64,000 nt of DNA from positions 372,001-436,000 of the forward strand of contig NZ_JAFREP010000002.1 of the NCBI RefSeq assembly GCF_017377855.1. Reading direction: 5' to 3'. The position numbers were made by a program, and so were the translations under genes. Below are positions 25,221 through 34,883 of this stretch, one piece after another. The notes beneath the pieces are model-generated. The model saw only the letters and a list, made by a program, of their open reading frames with translations. It was not told where the DNA came from and searched no databases. Each line of letters begins with the position of its first letter. Position 1 is the first letter of the stretch. The stretch is from Acanthopleuribacter pedis. Lineage in GTDB: Bacteria > Acidobacteriota > Holophagae > Acanthopleuribacterales > Acanthopleuribacteraceae.

Positions 25221-28200
25221 TTAATTAGGGTGCTGGGTATCCATTTCATGGTCGGTGCGGATCTCACCGGCGCGGCTCATGGCCCCGGTTCGCTCAAGTT
25301 CCCGGCTCATTTGACCCGCGAGGTGGAGCACGTGGGGTTTCTCCAGCAACTCGCGGTGGGTACCGTTCACGTGGTACACGGTGGGTTTGTCGTTGCACAG
25401 AAAATCCCAGCCGAGGTAGCTGTTGTGGGGCGACATGAGCGGTTGTCGTCTGGTTCGGAATACTGTGATTCGGCCCCCGTACGGCTTGGGTTCATGGTTG
25501 GAAAAAGCGTTGTAGTGCTTCTCCATGAGTTTGAGGCGGTATTCCGGGAAGATCGAGGGATCTACCGCCATATGGTCCTTTAAATTAAAGATGACCGCGG
25601 GTTGGGCCGCCTCGTTTTCCGGTTGGCCCGTCTCCGGCCGCGTGGTTTTGGCTTCACGCGTTACCTTTAACTTTTGCTGGATTTTCTCAAAAAGGACCTT
25701 GGGATTGTACAAGCTGAGGTCCATGAAAAACCAAGGCAGGTTTTTTAGGAAGCGGGCCGCGAAGACGGGTTTCGATGGTGCGTTGGCTTCTTCCGTTTTG
25801 GGTGGGATCGCTGAGTCGAGAATCCCGACCATCGCGACCTCGTCACCGTGATCGCGGAGTTGTTGGGCAATTTCCAGTGCCAAGATGCCGCCGGACGAGT
25901 AACCGGCCAGATAATAAGGTCCTTGGGGTTGGATCTCACGAATCCGCTCAATGAAATCGTGGGCCGCTTCGGCTATGGTTTCGTGCGGGTCCGTCTGTTG
26001 ATCTAAGCCCTGCATTTGTAGGCCGTAAATGGGGACATCGGCGGGAAGATTTTCCGCCAACTCGCGGTAGATCAAAATGTCGCCGCCTAAGGAATGGAGC
26101 AAGAAGAGCGGGATGCCCGCACCTCCGCGCATCAGGACCAAAGGGGCAAAGGCTTCCAGTTCAAGTTGGTTTTCCAAGGCGTGGGCATATTCACCCAAGG
26201 TTCGCTGTTTAAGCAACAACGCTAGGGGCACCGTGCGACCCAGTTCGGCCTCGATTTGGGACGACATGGTCATGGCGCGCAGTGAATCGCCGCCCATCGC
26301 AAAGAAGTCGTCGTCGAGGTAAATTGGCGAAACACCGAGCACCGTTTGCCAAATGGCCTGGAGTTGGGTTTCGAGCTCGGTTTCGGGTTCGCGTCCTCCC
26401 GAGTCGGAAGTCTTTCCCCATTCCGGCTCGGGCAAGTTTTTGCGGTCGACTTTCCCACTCGGTGCCTTGGGGAATACCGGCATGACCACCGCCGCCGCCG
26501 GCGTCATAAACGCGGGTAACTCTTCGCGCATGGTGGCAAGCACCCCGTCCGTGGTGAGATCCTTGCCTTCTTTTGGCACGGCATAAGCAACCAGCTGGCG
26601 GTTGCCGGTGGGCGCTTTGACGACGACCACCACGCCGTCCTGTACCTCGGGATGGCGGTGTAACGCTTTTTCCACCGCGCCCAATTCAATGCGAAATCCG
26701 CGCAACTTGACCTGGTTATCGAGCCGGTCAAGGTAGACAAAATTTCCGTCTGGGCCGAGTTTGCAACGATCACCGCTTTTGTACATGCGACCGCCACCCT
26801 GGCGGAACCGATCCGGTATAAACCGTTGCTTGGTAAGGTCGTCGCGTTTGAGGTAACCGTCGGAGACGCCGGCGCCCGCGATGTACAGCTCACCGGGAAC
26901 CCCGGGCGGCGCTAAGCGACCCAGGGGATCGATGATGTAGCACCAATAATTGGGGAGCGGTTTGCCGATCGGGGGATCCTCGGATAGGGGTTCGATGGGA
27001 AGGCTTGGATCCGTGGTGAAGTAGGTCGCCATCGCGCATGTTTCGGTAGGTCCGTACGCATTAATCCATTGAATGCGTTCGCCGCCGACGCGCAGCCAGT
27101 CGTTAAATGCGGACCAAGTAGCGCGTTCACCGCCGCAAATGAAAAGCCGTACATGATCGGGAAACGTCAAGCCGCGATCCGCCATGTAGTGAACCAATTC
27201 CGTCCAAAATAGCGTGGTCAGATCAAGCACGGTGATGCGTTCCTCGTCGATCCAGCGCAGAAATGCCGAGAGCGAACCCAGGGTGGTTGCTTCCGGGAGC
27301 ACGAGTGTGGCGCCCGAACCCAACGCCGAGAAAATTTCTTCCACCGAAACATCAAAGTTTATGGTGGAGACTTGTGGGATACGGTCGCCCGGTTTCATCG
27401 CGTAATCGTGGATGCAGGTCCAGATGTGGTTTACCAGCGCATGGTAGGGGAGCACCACGCCCTTGGGGCGCCCGGTTGAACCCGAGGTGAAAATAGACAT
27501 CGCCCAGTTGTTCATCGTGACTGTCACGTCGGGGTTGGTTTTTGCATAGGCTTGCAACCAGTCTGGGTTTTCGTCCACGCAAACCAGCGCGGTGTCGCCG
27601 ACCTCCAGGGGGCCTTTGTTGGCTGTCTGGGTGAGTACCAGCTTGGGTTCGGTGTCTTCGATCATCCACACCAAGCGTTCTTCCGGGTACTTGGGATCGA
27701 GCGGGATGTAGGCCGCGCCCGCTTTGAGGATGCCCAGGGTTGCCGCGATCATGACGGGTGATCTGGACAAGCTCAGGCCCACAAAATCACCGGGTGCAAC
27801 CCCTTTCTCGATAAGGAAGTGGGCGATTTGGTTACCCCAGGCATTTAATGCTTGGTAGGTAATTACTTCATCCGTGGTACGAACGGCTTCCGTATCCGGT
27901 TGTTTCGCCACCCTGTCTTCGAACATCTGGAATAGGGTTCGGTCCTTGGGGAAATCCTCCGACCGGAAGTGCATTACTTTGGCTTCCGTGGCAGGGGTCA
28001 GCGTGGGTAATTCAGCCGTTGTGCGCTGGGCATAATCCGGCAAACTACGCAAAACGTGCGCCGTTAATTCAGCAATGTCCCTTGCCGTTTCGGGTGTGTA
28101 AACGCCCGCATTGTATTCCAGAACCAGTTTGAGATCCTTATCCTGGTAGGCACTCATCGCCAGCGCAAACTCGGTTTTTTCTAATAGCTTAAAACCGCGT

Positions 28201-29318
28201 TTTGCCCAGAGGCCGCCTTGTTTCTGAAGGACCTTTTCCAAAACTTGGTTTTCGAACATCAGCATGGTGCGCACAATTGGGTGCTCGATATCCATGCCGC
28301 TCCACTGCTGAATATGATTGAGCGGCACTGCCTCGAAGGGCCGTGCGTCGACTTGTTGTTGACGGAGTTGTTGCAACCAGTCGACCACCCTGGTTTCCGC
28401 GTTGATGGTAACGCGGAACGGCAAGGTGTTTATCAGCATACCCGCCATTTCTTTGAGATCGGGGACGTCTAGATAGCGACAGGCGCGCACCGTCCCGAAG
28501 ACCACGTCGCTTTGACCCGTATAGGCGCTGAGTGTCTGACCCCAAGCCGCCTGAACCAAGGTGTTAAAGGTGACCTTATTGTCTGCCGCAAATGTGGCAA
28601 GACGCTGTACGTCTTCAGCCGGCAGGGTTAACACCACCTCGTGTTGCTCATGCTCGATTTGCTGCAGCATCGGAAGCGATTGGTGGGGGAATGGCAGGTT
28701 TTGATCCTCTAGTCCTGCTAATAAATCCCGCCAGTAGGGCTCCGCTTTTTCGAACGATTGGGTGCGAACCGCCTCCTCATAACCCGCGAAGGGTGGCCCT
28801 GTATGGGGTGACGGGGTCTCGCCCGCTTGCAGCGACGCGTATAGGTTGAATAATCGGCGTAAAACCAGAGGAAAGGAGCGGCCGTCCAACACGATGTGAT
28901 GAAAGGTCCACAGCATGGTCCACTGTTCCTCGGCATGTTGAATCACGTTCACCCGCATCAACGGCGGGTGGGTAATGTCAAAACCTTCGCGCCGGTCTTC
29001 GGCGAGGAAGGCATCCAATTTTTCTTTTTGTTCCGCCTCGGATTGATGACGCCAGTCCAGCGTGTAAAACGGAATTTTGACTTGATCGTAAACGACTTGT
29101 TCGGGTTTCGCCGGGTTGGCGATGTCAAAACCGGTGCGTAAGGCGTCGTAACCGGTCACGGCGTGTTCCCAGGCCTGTTTCATAAGGTCGGGGTCTATGG
29201 CTTCCGGCAGATGGCAGAGCATCTGCTCCAAATTTACGCCCGCGTGGCGCGACAATCGCCACTGATACAGCATCCCGAGCTGCATCGGGGTAAGCGGAAA
29301 AGACATAAGTGATTGCAT
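25221..29318 (-). CDS. Single-module nonribosomal peptide synthetase (C-A-PCP-TE)
   Basis: 1365 aa, GGAAG upstream. Condensation domain at about 5-430 with H-H-I-V-L-D-G. Adenylation domain at about 460-960: F-T-S-G-S-T-G-R-P-K-G, N-A-Y-G-P-T-E-T, Y-K-S-G-D-R and the G-K-V-D-R-K loop with the catalytic Lys. Carrier domain with F-F-A-M-G-G-D-S-L (pantetheine Ser) near 1015. Thioesterase at about 1080-1360 with G-Y-S-S-G. The specificity residues, aligned by eye to GrsA, read about D-V-E-D-F-C-A-A-M-K, which I cannot assign. An initial C domain suggests N-acylation of one amino acid or use of a partner synthetase. No phosphopantetheinyl transferase gene is visible. Confidence 0.95.
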   Translation of the reverse strand: MQSLMSFPLTPMQLGMLYQWRLSRHAGVNLEQMLCHLPEAIDPDLMKQAWEHAVTGYDALRTGFDIANPAKPEQVVYDQVKIPFYTLDWRHQSEAEQKEKLDAFLAEDRREGFDITHPPLMRVNVIQHAEEQWTMLWTFHHIVLDGRSFPLVLRRLFNLYASLQAGETPSPHTGPPFAGYEEAVRTQSFEKAEPYWRDLLAGLEDQNLPFPHQSLPMLQQIEHEQHEVVLTLPAEDVQRLATFAADNKVTFNTLVQAAWGQTLSAYTGQSDVVFGTVRACRYLDVPDLKEMAGMLINTLPFRVTINAETRVVDWLQQLRQQQVDARPFEAVPLNHIQQWSGMDIEHPIVRTMLMFENQVLEKVLQKQGGLWAKRGFKLLEKTEFALAMSAYQDKDLKLVLEYNAGVYTPETARDIAELTAHVLRSLPDYAQRTTAELPTLTPATEAKVMHFRSEDFPKDRTLFQMFEDRVAKQPDTEAVRTTDEVITYQALNAWGNQIAHFLIEKGVAPGDFVGLSLSRSPVMIAATLGILKAGAAYIPLDPKYPEERLVWMIEDTEPKLVLTQTANKGPLEVGDTALVCVDENPDWLQAYAKTNPDVTVTMNNWAMSIFTSGSTGRPKGVVLPYHALVNHIWTCIHDYAMKPGDRIPQVSTINFDVSVEEIFSALGSGATLVLPEATTLGSLSAFLRWIDEERITVLDLTTLFWTELVHYMADRGLTFPDHVRLFICGGERATWSAFNDWLRVGGERIQWINAYGPTETCAMATYFTTDPSLPIEPLSEDPPIGKPLPNYWCYIIDPLGRLAPPGVPGELYIAGAGVSDGYLKRDDLTKQRFIPDRFRQGGGRMYKSGDRCKLGPDGNFVYLDRLDNQVKLRGFRIELGAVEKALHRHPEVQDGVVVVVKAPTGNRQLVAYAVPKEGKDLTTDGVLATMREELPAFMTPAAAVVMPVFPKAPSGKVDRKNLPEPEWGKTSDSGGREPETELETQLQAIWQTVLGVSPIYLDDDFFAMGGDSLRAMTMSSQIEAELGRTVPLALLLKQRTLGEYAHALENQLELEAFAPLVLMRGGAGIPLFLLHSLGGDILIYRELAENLPADVPIYGLQMQGLDQQTDPHETIAEAAHDFIERIREIQPQGPYYLAGYSSGGILALEIAQQLRDHGDEVAMVGILDSAIPPKTEEANAPSKPVFAARFLKNLPWFFMDLSLYNPKVLFEKIQQKLKVTREAKTTRPETGQPENEAAQPAVIFNLKDHMAVDPSIFPEYRLKLMEKHYNAFSNHEPKPYGGRITVFRTRRQPLMSPHNSYLGWDFLCNDKPTVYHVNGTHRELLEKPHVLHLAGQMSRELERTGAMSRAGEIRTDHEMDTQHPN

Positions 29319-29513
29319 GGTACTTCCGATTGAGGTTGGTTTTGTCGACAGAATCCGTCGGGTGATTCGTTGGAAGGGCTAACTGTGGTTGGCAGACGTC
29401 GTTGCGGGCGCACGTACCTAATGAGGCATGGTGCAACCTGCAATAAATAAATGAAAATCCATGGATATGGAAAAAGATAGATCGCATTGAAAAGAAAGGA
29501 CGCTTAGAAGTTC

Positions 29514-29721
29514 TAACCCGCATTTCTCACAAGGAATTCTGCTGCGAAGCCGAATGCCATGCGATTACGAGGGGGCGGCCTTCCGCATTACTCGGTCGAG
29601 CCGCCTTCGCCTCAGCTGCTACGCCGAAAGGTCGGACCCCTGTGCCGGCTCTCGGTCGTTATCTTCGTACTCACAAGGCTTTCAGCTTCTCGCGACGAAT
29701 CCTCGTGAGAAATGCGGGCTA
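29514..29721. mobile_element. Repeat family A, full copy 2 (MITE-like, 208 bp)
   Basis: The left end TAACCCGCATTTCTCACAAG and the right end, complemented, agree at about 19 of 21 positions. The interior matches 12382-12600 in the same orientation over most of its length, including CCATGCGATTACGAGG, the TCGGTCGAGCCGCC core and TTCTCGCGACGAATCC. It lies upstream of the leftward NRPS gene. Confidence 0.72.
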
Positions 29722-29736
29722 AGGTTCGCTAACCCG

Positions 29737-29853
29737 TCAGTATACCGGATCAAAATCGGCTGTTCCACCTTGAGACCCGCGTTTTAGGGTCTGGATGGAG
29801 CCTTTGTCTTTATTGATAATCAGGGTGCCGCCAAGGAACCACTTGGTGCTCAT
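29737..29853 (-). CDS. Possible 38-aa protein or gene remnant
   Basis: A short frame with ATG at 29853 and TGA at 29737-29739 lies just downstream of the REC/HD operon. Its product begins MSTKWFLGGTLII and is otherwise polar and basic. No clear ribosome site precedes it and it matches no family I know. It may be the tail of a lost gene truncated by the neighbouring repeat element. Confidence 0.2.
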   Translation of the reverse strand: MSTKWFLGGTLIINKDKGSIQTLKRGSQGGTADFDPVY

Positions 29854-29878
29854 GAGGCGGCCCAGGCCATGGTGGAAC

Positions 29879-31036
29879 TTATTCGTTCGCCGGGGCTTCC
29901 ATCTTCACCAAAAAAGGTTCGTTCACCGCGCCGTTGGCCACGAAATTGCGCAGTCGCGTGATCATCAATGCCGTTAGTTCCACCCCGGCCGGGACCAACA
30001 AGACACCCCGGTTCGTTTTAAGGTTTTGCTTGAGGATCATCCCTTTCTCGAGCTCGGCCGCGGACAAACTTTTTTCGATCCACTGGAGTTGGACGCTCAA
30101 GCCCATCACTTCCAGCATCAGATTAAAAATTTTGGGATCGTAGCGGTCGCGCCATTCCTGAAGCTGGCTCTCAATTTGTTTTTTGGCAAAACCACGCAGC
30201 TTGAGCATGTCGTAATCACTCACCGCTTTGAGAATGCGCGAATGCAGCGGGATCGCGTCGCCCGCGACGCTGTCGTCCGGGTAACCGCCGCCGTTGTAGT
30301 GTTTTTCAATATAGGCAATGGTATGGGCGACTTCTTCTAAACGGGGAATATTGGCCACCAAATGGCTGCCGTGTTTGACGTATTCCCAAAACATTTGTTC
30401 CTCGCGGGCCAACAAGCGCCCGCCTTTAAGGCCCATTTGCACAATCTCGTTGGGCACCGAAACGAAACCGACCTGGGAGAGGTTGGCCGCAATTTCCAGT
30501 TGCCACAGCTTCTCGACGTTGAGGCGTTTTCCCAGGGAAACCGCCGCCTTCTTGAGCCGCAACGAGCGGTTGAAGGCAATGGGGTTGGTGATCGACAAGA
30601 CCTCCACCAACATTTGGATGCTGCCGTTGAGGGTTTTCTCCAGCAGTTCCGCTTCACTTTTTACCAAGCGGTACTGCTCAAAACCGGCTTCGATCGCTTC
30701 CGCCAACTGACCGGTGCGACAGGGCTTGGTCAAAAATCGAAACAGCGTGCCCGAATTAATCACCTCGATCATGGCGTCCATATCGGCCTGGCCGGATAAC
30801 ATGATGTGGATGGCGCCGTCGTCCACTTCCCGCGCTTGTCTGAGAAAGGTAATGCCGTCCATGCCCGGCATGCGGAAGTCACTCACCAAGACCTGAAACG
30901 GGCCTGTTGTTTCAAGTGCCCGCAAGCCGGCCATGCCGCCTTGTGCCGTATGTACCTCACAGAACTTGCGTAGCTGGCGGCGACAGCCCGCCAACAAATT
31001 CGCATCATCGTCAACGATCAATACCTTTCGCGTCAA
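29879..31036 (-). CDS. Response regulator with degenerate HD-GYP-like output domain
   Basis: 385 aa. A receiver domain (1-120) has D-D-D at 9-11, the phospho-acceptor in V-S-D-F-R-M-P-G-M-D-G and K-P-C. The C-terminal half follows HD-GYP proteins but the HD-x-x-K metal site is replaced (A-N-L-S-Q-V-G-F-V) while a G-G-G-Y-P motif persists near 262. Loss of HD ligands suggests no c-di-GMP hydrolysis; it may bind or scaffold. Translationally coupled (ATGA) to the REC-HDOD gene; last of a three-gene signalling operon. Confidence 0.88.
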   Translation of the reverse strand: MTRKVLIVDDDANLLAGCRRQLRKFCEVHTAQGGMAGLRALETTGPFQVLVSDFRMPGMDGITFLRQAREVDDGAIHIMLSGQADMDAMIEVINSGTLFRFLTKPCRTGQLAEAIEAGFEQYRLVKSEAELLEKTLNGSIQMLVEVLSITNPIAFNRSLRLKKAAVSLGKRLNVEKLWQLEIAANLSQVGFVSVPNEIVQMGLKGGRLLAREEQMFWEYVKHGSHLVANIPRLEEVAHTIAYIEKHYNGGGYPDDSVAGDAIPLHSRILKAVSDYDMLKLRGFAKKQIESQLQEWRDRYDPKIFNLMLEVMGLSVQLQWIEKSLSAAELEKGMILKQNLKTNRGVLLVPAGVELTALMITRLRNFVANGAVNEPFLVKMEAPANE

Positions 31037-32199
31037 AGACGAACTCCTTTCACCTTGAGTTTCTGGTAAAGCAGCTCCCAGTGGGGGAGATGTTCACTGA
31101 GGCCTAAGCGTTCTAAGTAGAGAAGGTCAATCGGTTCCTGCTGGTCCATCGCCAGGATTTCAGCCGCGTGGACCGCGGCCAAGCTAATGCCGCCCCGTTC
31201 CGCGTGGGAGGGTTTGTGGTGGAAGGCGGCAATGCGCACAATGTCGGCTGGAATGCCCCAAATACACAGCAAATAGGCACCGACCTCGGCATGGCAGTTG
31301 CCCCATAGTTTGCGTTCCTCCAACAGCAGCTTGGCCTCGTCGTGGTTGCAGGGCAGCACATCCAGGAAGCCGCCGTGGAACAGAACCAGCCAGCCCACGT
31401 CGTGCAGCAACCCCGCGGTGAAGGCCTGGTCCGCCTCTTCCGGCTCGGCCTCTTCCTGAAGGCAAATTTGGCGCGCCAGGCTGGCGACCATCAAGCTGTG
31501 CTCACAAAAATCTTGCAACAGGCGCGTCTGTTTGACGCTGGATTCAAAGACGTGAATCAGAAGCACCAGCGATTTCAGCGTGTCCAAACCCAGATAGTTG
31601 ACCGCGTGGTTGATGTTGCGAATTTCATAACGCAGGCCGAAATAAGGCGAGTTGATCAGTTGCAGAATGCGGGCCGTCATCGACACATCGCGCGCCACAA
31701 TACGGCCGATGCGTTCCAGGCTCGGCTGTTCCTGGCGCAGTTCTTCCACCAGTTGAAAGTAGAGGTCCGGCAGGCTGGGAAGCTGCGCCGTGCCGCCTAC
31801 CAGTTCCTGGAGTTTTTCGTTGCGGAGAATGTCGCGCAGAATGAGCGCCTGCTCGATGCTTTCTTTTAAATGGGTGAAGCTGCACGGCTTTGACAAGAAT
31901 TGGTGGGCCGCCTTAACCGCGCGCGCCGCCATTTCGCGGTCACTGTGCCCGGAGAGCACAATGCGCACCGTGCGTGGGTAAATTTCGCTGACAATCGTGA
32001 GGAGTTCGGCCCCGTCCATGCCCGGCATGCGCATGTCCGAGATGATCACGTCGATGGCATGGTCGCGCATCATCGCCAGTGCTTCCTCGCCGCCCTGGGC
32101 GCATTGAACCGTCCATTGCCTTCGCATCTGCCGCATTTGACGGCGAAACGCGGAAAGGATGCGCGCCTCATCATCGACAAACAGAATGTTCAGCGTCAT
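31033..32199 (-). CDS. Response regulator with HDOD output domain
   Basis: 388 aa. The receiver (1-125) has D-D-E, the acceptor Asp in I-S-D-M-R-M-P-G-M-D-G, a switch L-S-G-H-S and K-P-C. The HDOD domain (about 140-350) shows L-P-S-L-P-D-L, R-I-L-Q-L-I-N-S-P-Y-F-G and L-L-H-D-V-G. HDOD proteins act in signalling without confirmed phosphodiesterase activity. Overlaps both the kinase gene upstream and the next regulator by 4 bp, so the three products are probably made in fixed ratio. Confidence 0.93.
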   Translation of the reverse strand: MTLNILFVDDEARILSAFRRQMRQMRRQWTVQCAQGGEEALAMMRDHAIDVIISDMRMPGMDGAELLTIVSEIYPRTVRIVLSGHSDREMAARAVKAAHQFLSKPCSFTHLKESIEQALILRDILRNEKLQELVGGTAQLPSLPDLYFQLVEELRQEQPSLERIGRIVARDVSMTARILQLINSPYFGLRYEIRNINHAVNYLGLDTLKSLVLLIHVFESSVKQTRLLQDFCEHSLMVASLARQICLQEEAEPEEADQAFTAGLLHDVGWLVLFHGGFLDVLPCNHDEAKLLLEERKLWGNCHAEVGAYLLCIWGIPADIVRIAAFHHKPSHAERGGISLAAVHAAEILAMDQQEPIDLLYLERLGLSEHLPHWELLYQKLKVKGVRL

Positions 32200-34376
32200 G
32201 AAGTCACCTCGGTACTGCTCTGGGGATCCGGGAGGGCTATGGAGAAGACGGTCCCCTCGCCGGCTTTGCTGTCAACTTCGATCTTTCCACGATGCTTGTT
32301 GACGATAATATCATGCGTGATCGCCAAACCCTGGCCGCTGCCCGTGCCGATCTCTTTGGTCGTGAAGAAGGGGTCAAAAATTCGGTGGCGAATTGAGGGC
32401 GGGATTCCTCCGCCGTTATCCTCGATTTGAATAAGAATACCGCTCTTGCGCCTTTCTGTGGAAACTTTTATAAGGCCTTTTTTAAAACGACCGCTTTTTA
32501 CTTGTTCGCCAATCGCCTGACCCGCGTTAACCAAAAGATTTAAAACCGCTTGGTTGATTAAACTTATCTGGCAATGTACCAAACCCACCGATTCGCCGAG
32601 TTCTGCCTCTAGGTCGGCCACGTATTTCCACTCGTTGTGTGAGATCGTGATCGTGTTGCGGATCGCCTCGTTGAGGTCCGACATCGTTTTGTTGCCGCGG
32701 TCGGGGTGCGAAAACGCCTTCATGGCCCGTACCAACTGACTCACGCGGTCAATGCCCTCGCGCGATTGGCGCAGCGCCTTGGGGATTTCGTCTTCGAGAT
32801 ACGCGATGTCGAGCTCTTTTTCCACTGCTTTCATAAGCTGTCGCGCCTGGTCCGCCTTGGTCTCCCCAAAATTGACCTGGTCGATCAATTGGCGCAGTTC
32901 CTCAAACAGTTTGTGGTAATCGGTAAACGCCTCCGTGAGGAATTCGTTGTTATCGCCGACAAACTGCATCGGGCTGTTGATTTCGTGGGCGATGCCCGCG
33001 GCCAGTTGGCCGATGGATTCCATTTTCTGGGACTGTGCCATCCGCGAACGGGCCTTCTCCTGGCTGGTGATGTCGCGAATGACCAACACAAATCCGAGGA
33101 TCTCGCCGGCCGCGTCGAGAATCGGCGTGGTCCGCTCGGCCACCATGTGTTCGGTGCCGTCGGTGCTCACCAACAACACCGGAAAAATGCGTTCCGATCC
33201 AGAATCCTCGTGGTTGGGCTGATGGGGATTGTGGGTTTGCGCATCCAGTAGGGTAAGCACTTCCTCCAGGGGCCGTCCGGTTGCATCTTCAATGGTGCGA
33301 CCGGTTAAGCGGGCGCCCACCTCGTTGATGAGCTGGATGTTGCCTTCCGTGTCCGTGGCGATCACACCATCGCCGATGCAGGCCAGGGTCACCCTTAACC
33401 GCTCTTTTTCCTCGTGAATACGGCGTTCGGCCTCTTCTCGTTCGCGAATATCTTGCATCAGACGTGCCTTTTGACCTCGTTGTTTGAGTTCGTATTTGAG
33501 GTTGCGATGGGTGTTGATGTAATCCAGGCATAACCCCAGAAAAGGAACCGTGTAGGCCACCACCCGCAACACCTGCGCGCTTTGGAAATGACCGTCGAGC
33601 GGTGCCGTGGATCCCAACGCCATGTGGAGATGGACCACGATGTTGGGGACCACACTGACCAGTAGGGAGTAGGCGAACAGGTTGGGGTACTGTCGGTGGA
33701 AATGCGGAAATACCCAAATCGCCGCCACAAAATACAGAGCAAGGGGGAGTAAGTCGCCCGGTTGCTTCACAACCGACCCGCCCTGGAAGGGATTGAGGGA
33801 AATGAGGGGCAGTACCAAAACCGTAATTAAGGTCAGGGCGCCGAAGGCTGCCGCGAACAAGGTGGCTTTTTTGAGGTCGCTTTTTGGATCGCGTTTGCCA
33901 AGCGTCAAAAACCAACAGCCGCTGATCAGAATCCCGCCGTTAAACACGCGGCTTGCCAGCCAGGAAAGCGGAATCAGCGTGTTGGGGTCCGCATTGGACC
34001 CGATCACGCTGTTCGCCGCCATGACATGGTAGGCGTCAAGGCAGCCCGAACAAAACAAGGCGATGCTGATGATCAGCACCGCGACGTCGCGTTTGAGGAG
34101 ATAGTGGACCGCCGCAAACACCGCCGTACAGAGCGCGATACAAAACGCGCTCCAGGTGAGCAGCGTATGGGTGAGCAAGGGTAATCGCCACGCCGGGTTG
34201 TCTTCAGCCAGCAGCGCCGACCAGGTGGGGGGCGGCGTGGTGGTGGACAAGGGGAGGCCCATGAGCAAAGCCAACAAGGGGCTAAAGCACAGAAGTACGA
34301 TGGTCAGCGTGAAATGACGGGGGATCTTTTGAAAACGAACCTTCGAGAAGGTGTCGCCTTGCTGCACCTTTTTCAT
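32196..34376 (-). CDS. Membrane sensor histidine kinase with PAS domain
   Basis: 726 aa from ATG 34376; a longer frame reaches 34481, just before a repeat-B element. About seven or eight hydrophobic segments span roughly 20-270, followed by coiled coil, a PAS domain (A-C-I-G-D-G-V-I-A-T-D-T-E-G-N-I) and the kinase core: H-box A-A-G-I-A-H-E-I-N-S-P, N-box L-L-V-N-A-G-Q-A-I-G, D-N-G-G-G-I-P and G-S-G-Q-G-L-A. No fused receiver. It presumably phosphorylates the two response regulators downstream, making a one-kinase, two-output branch. Confidence 0.93.
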   Translation of the reverse strand: MKKVQQGDTFSKVRFQKIPRHFTLTIVLLCFSPLLALLMGLPLSTTTPPPTWSALLAEDNPAWRLPLLTHTLLTWSAFCIALCTAVFAAVHYLLKRDVAVLIISIALFCSGCLDAYHVMAANSVIGSNADPNTLIPLSWLASRVFNGGILISGCWFLTLGKRDPKSDLKKATLFAAAFGALTLITVLVLPLISLNPFQGGSVVKQPGDLLPLALYFVAAIWVFPHFHRQYPNLFAYSLLVSVVPNIVVHLHMALGSTAPLDGHFQSAQVLRVVAYTVPFLGLCLDYINTHRNLKYELKQRGQKARLMQDIREREEAERRIHEEKERLRVTLACIGDGVIATDTEGNIQLINEVGARLTGRTIEDATGRPLEEVLTLLDAQTHNPHQPNHEDSGSERIFPVLLVSTDGTEHMVAERTTPILDAAGEILGFVLVIRDITSQEKARSRMAQSQKMESIGQLAAGIAHEINSPMQFVGDNNEFLTEAFTDYHKLFEELRQLIDQVNFGETKADQARQLMKAVEKELDIAYLEDEIPKALRQSREGIDRVSQLVRAMKAFSHPDRGNKTMSDLNEAIRNTITISHNEWKYVADLEAELGESVGLVHCQISLINQAVLNLLVNAGQAIGEQVKSGRFKKGLIKVSTERRKSGILIQIEDNGGGIPPSIRHRIFDPFFTTKEIGTGSGQGLAITHDIIVNKHRGKIEVDSKAGEGTVFSIALPDPQSSTEVTS

Positions 34377-34484
34377 GGGTGAATCCAAATGGCTTATGCA
34401 TCGCGGCCGGCAAATTTCACGACGGCCGGCAAAGGGGGAGGTCGGCCGAGGAGAAGGTGGCGGGACGCCGCTTTGGCACAATCA

Positions 34485-34661
34485 AACCTAAGAGGTGCGA
34501 TAAGAGAGAGGGGTTTTCGCTAAAGATCTGGAGCGAAATGGCTTGGAAACATTGAGCCGGGGTCGTGCACAACTGCACCCGTCGGCCCTGAGCATTTTTA
34601 CAGGCCGTTGCAGCTCAGAGGTTTAGCTAAAATCACCACGAATTTTCGCGCTTCTAAGGTT
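34485..34661. mobile_element. Repeat family B, full copy (177 bp)
   Basis: The left end AACCTAAGAGGTGCGATAA (34485-34503) and the complemented right end (34643-34661) agree at about 15 of 19 positions. The interior 34532-34618 resembles 55264-55352: both contain AGCGAAA, TGGAAA, CCGGGGTCG, GCAC and GCATTTTTAC followed by TTGCAGC. It lies between the kinase and plsY genes and has no coding capacity. Confidence 0.55.
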
Positions 34662-34883
34662 AGAGGGTTGGCGGTAGGAGGGGAAAGTGAAAACAGACTA
34701 AATGAAAACCCACGTAAAAGATAGTCTTGAAGAAAGTTAATATTTGTGGAAAAAGCGGCCGGGTAATTGGGCCAAGCGCTTGAAAAAGGAATGTTTGCCG
34801 CGGTGGGGTTCCACCGTTCCTTTTTGCCGACTTTGTGGAACAATAGAGCGGCATTCGGTTCAGCCGAGGAAGGTGGCGTTTCC

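Noticed and set aside
33289..33915. 208-codon minus-strand frame inside the sensor kinase gene
   Set aside because: An alternative frame of the kinase gene with no family features; the kinase frame carries PAS and H-box motifs through the same bases.
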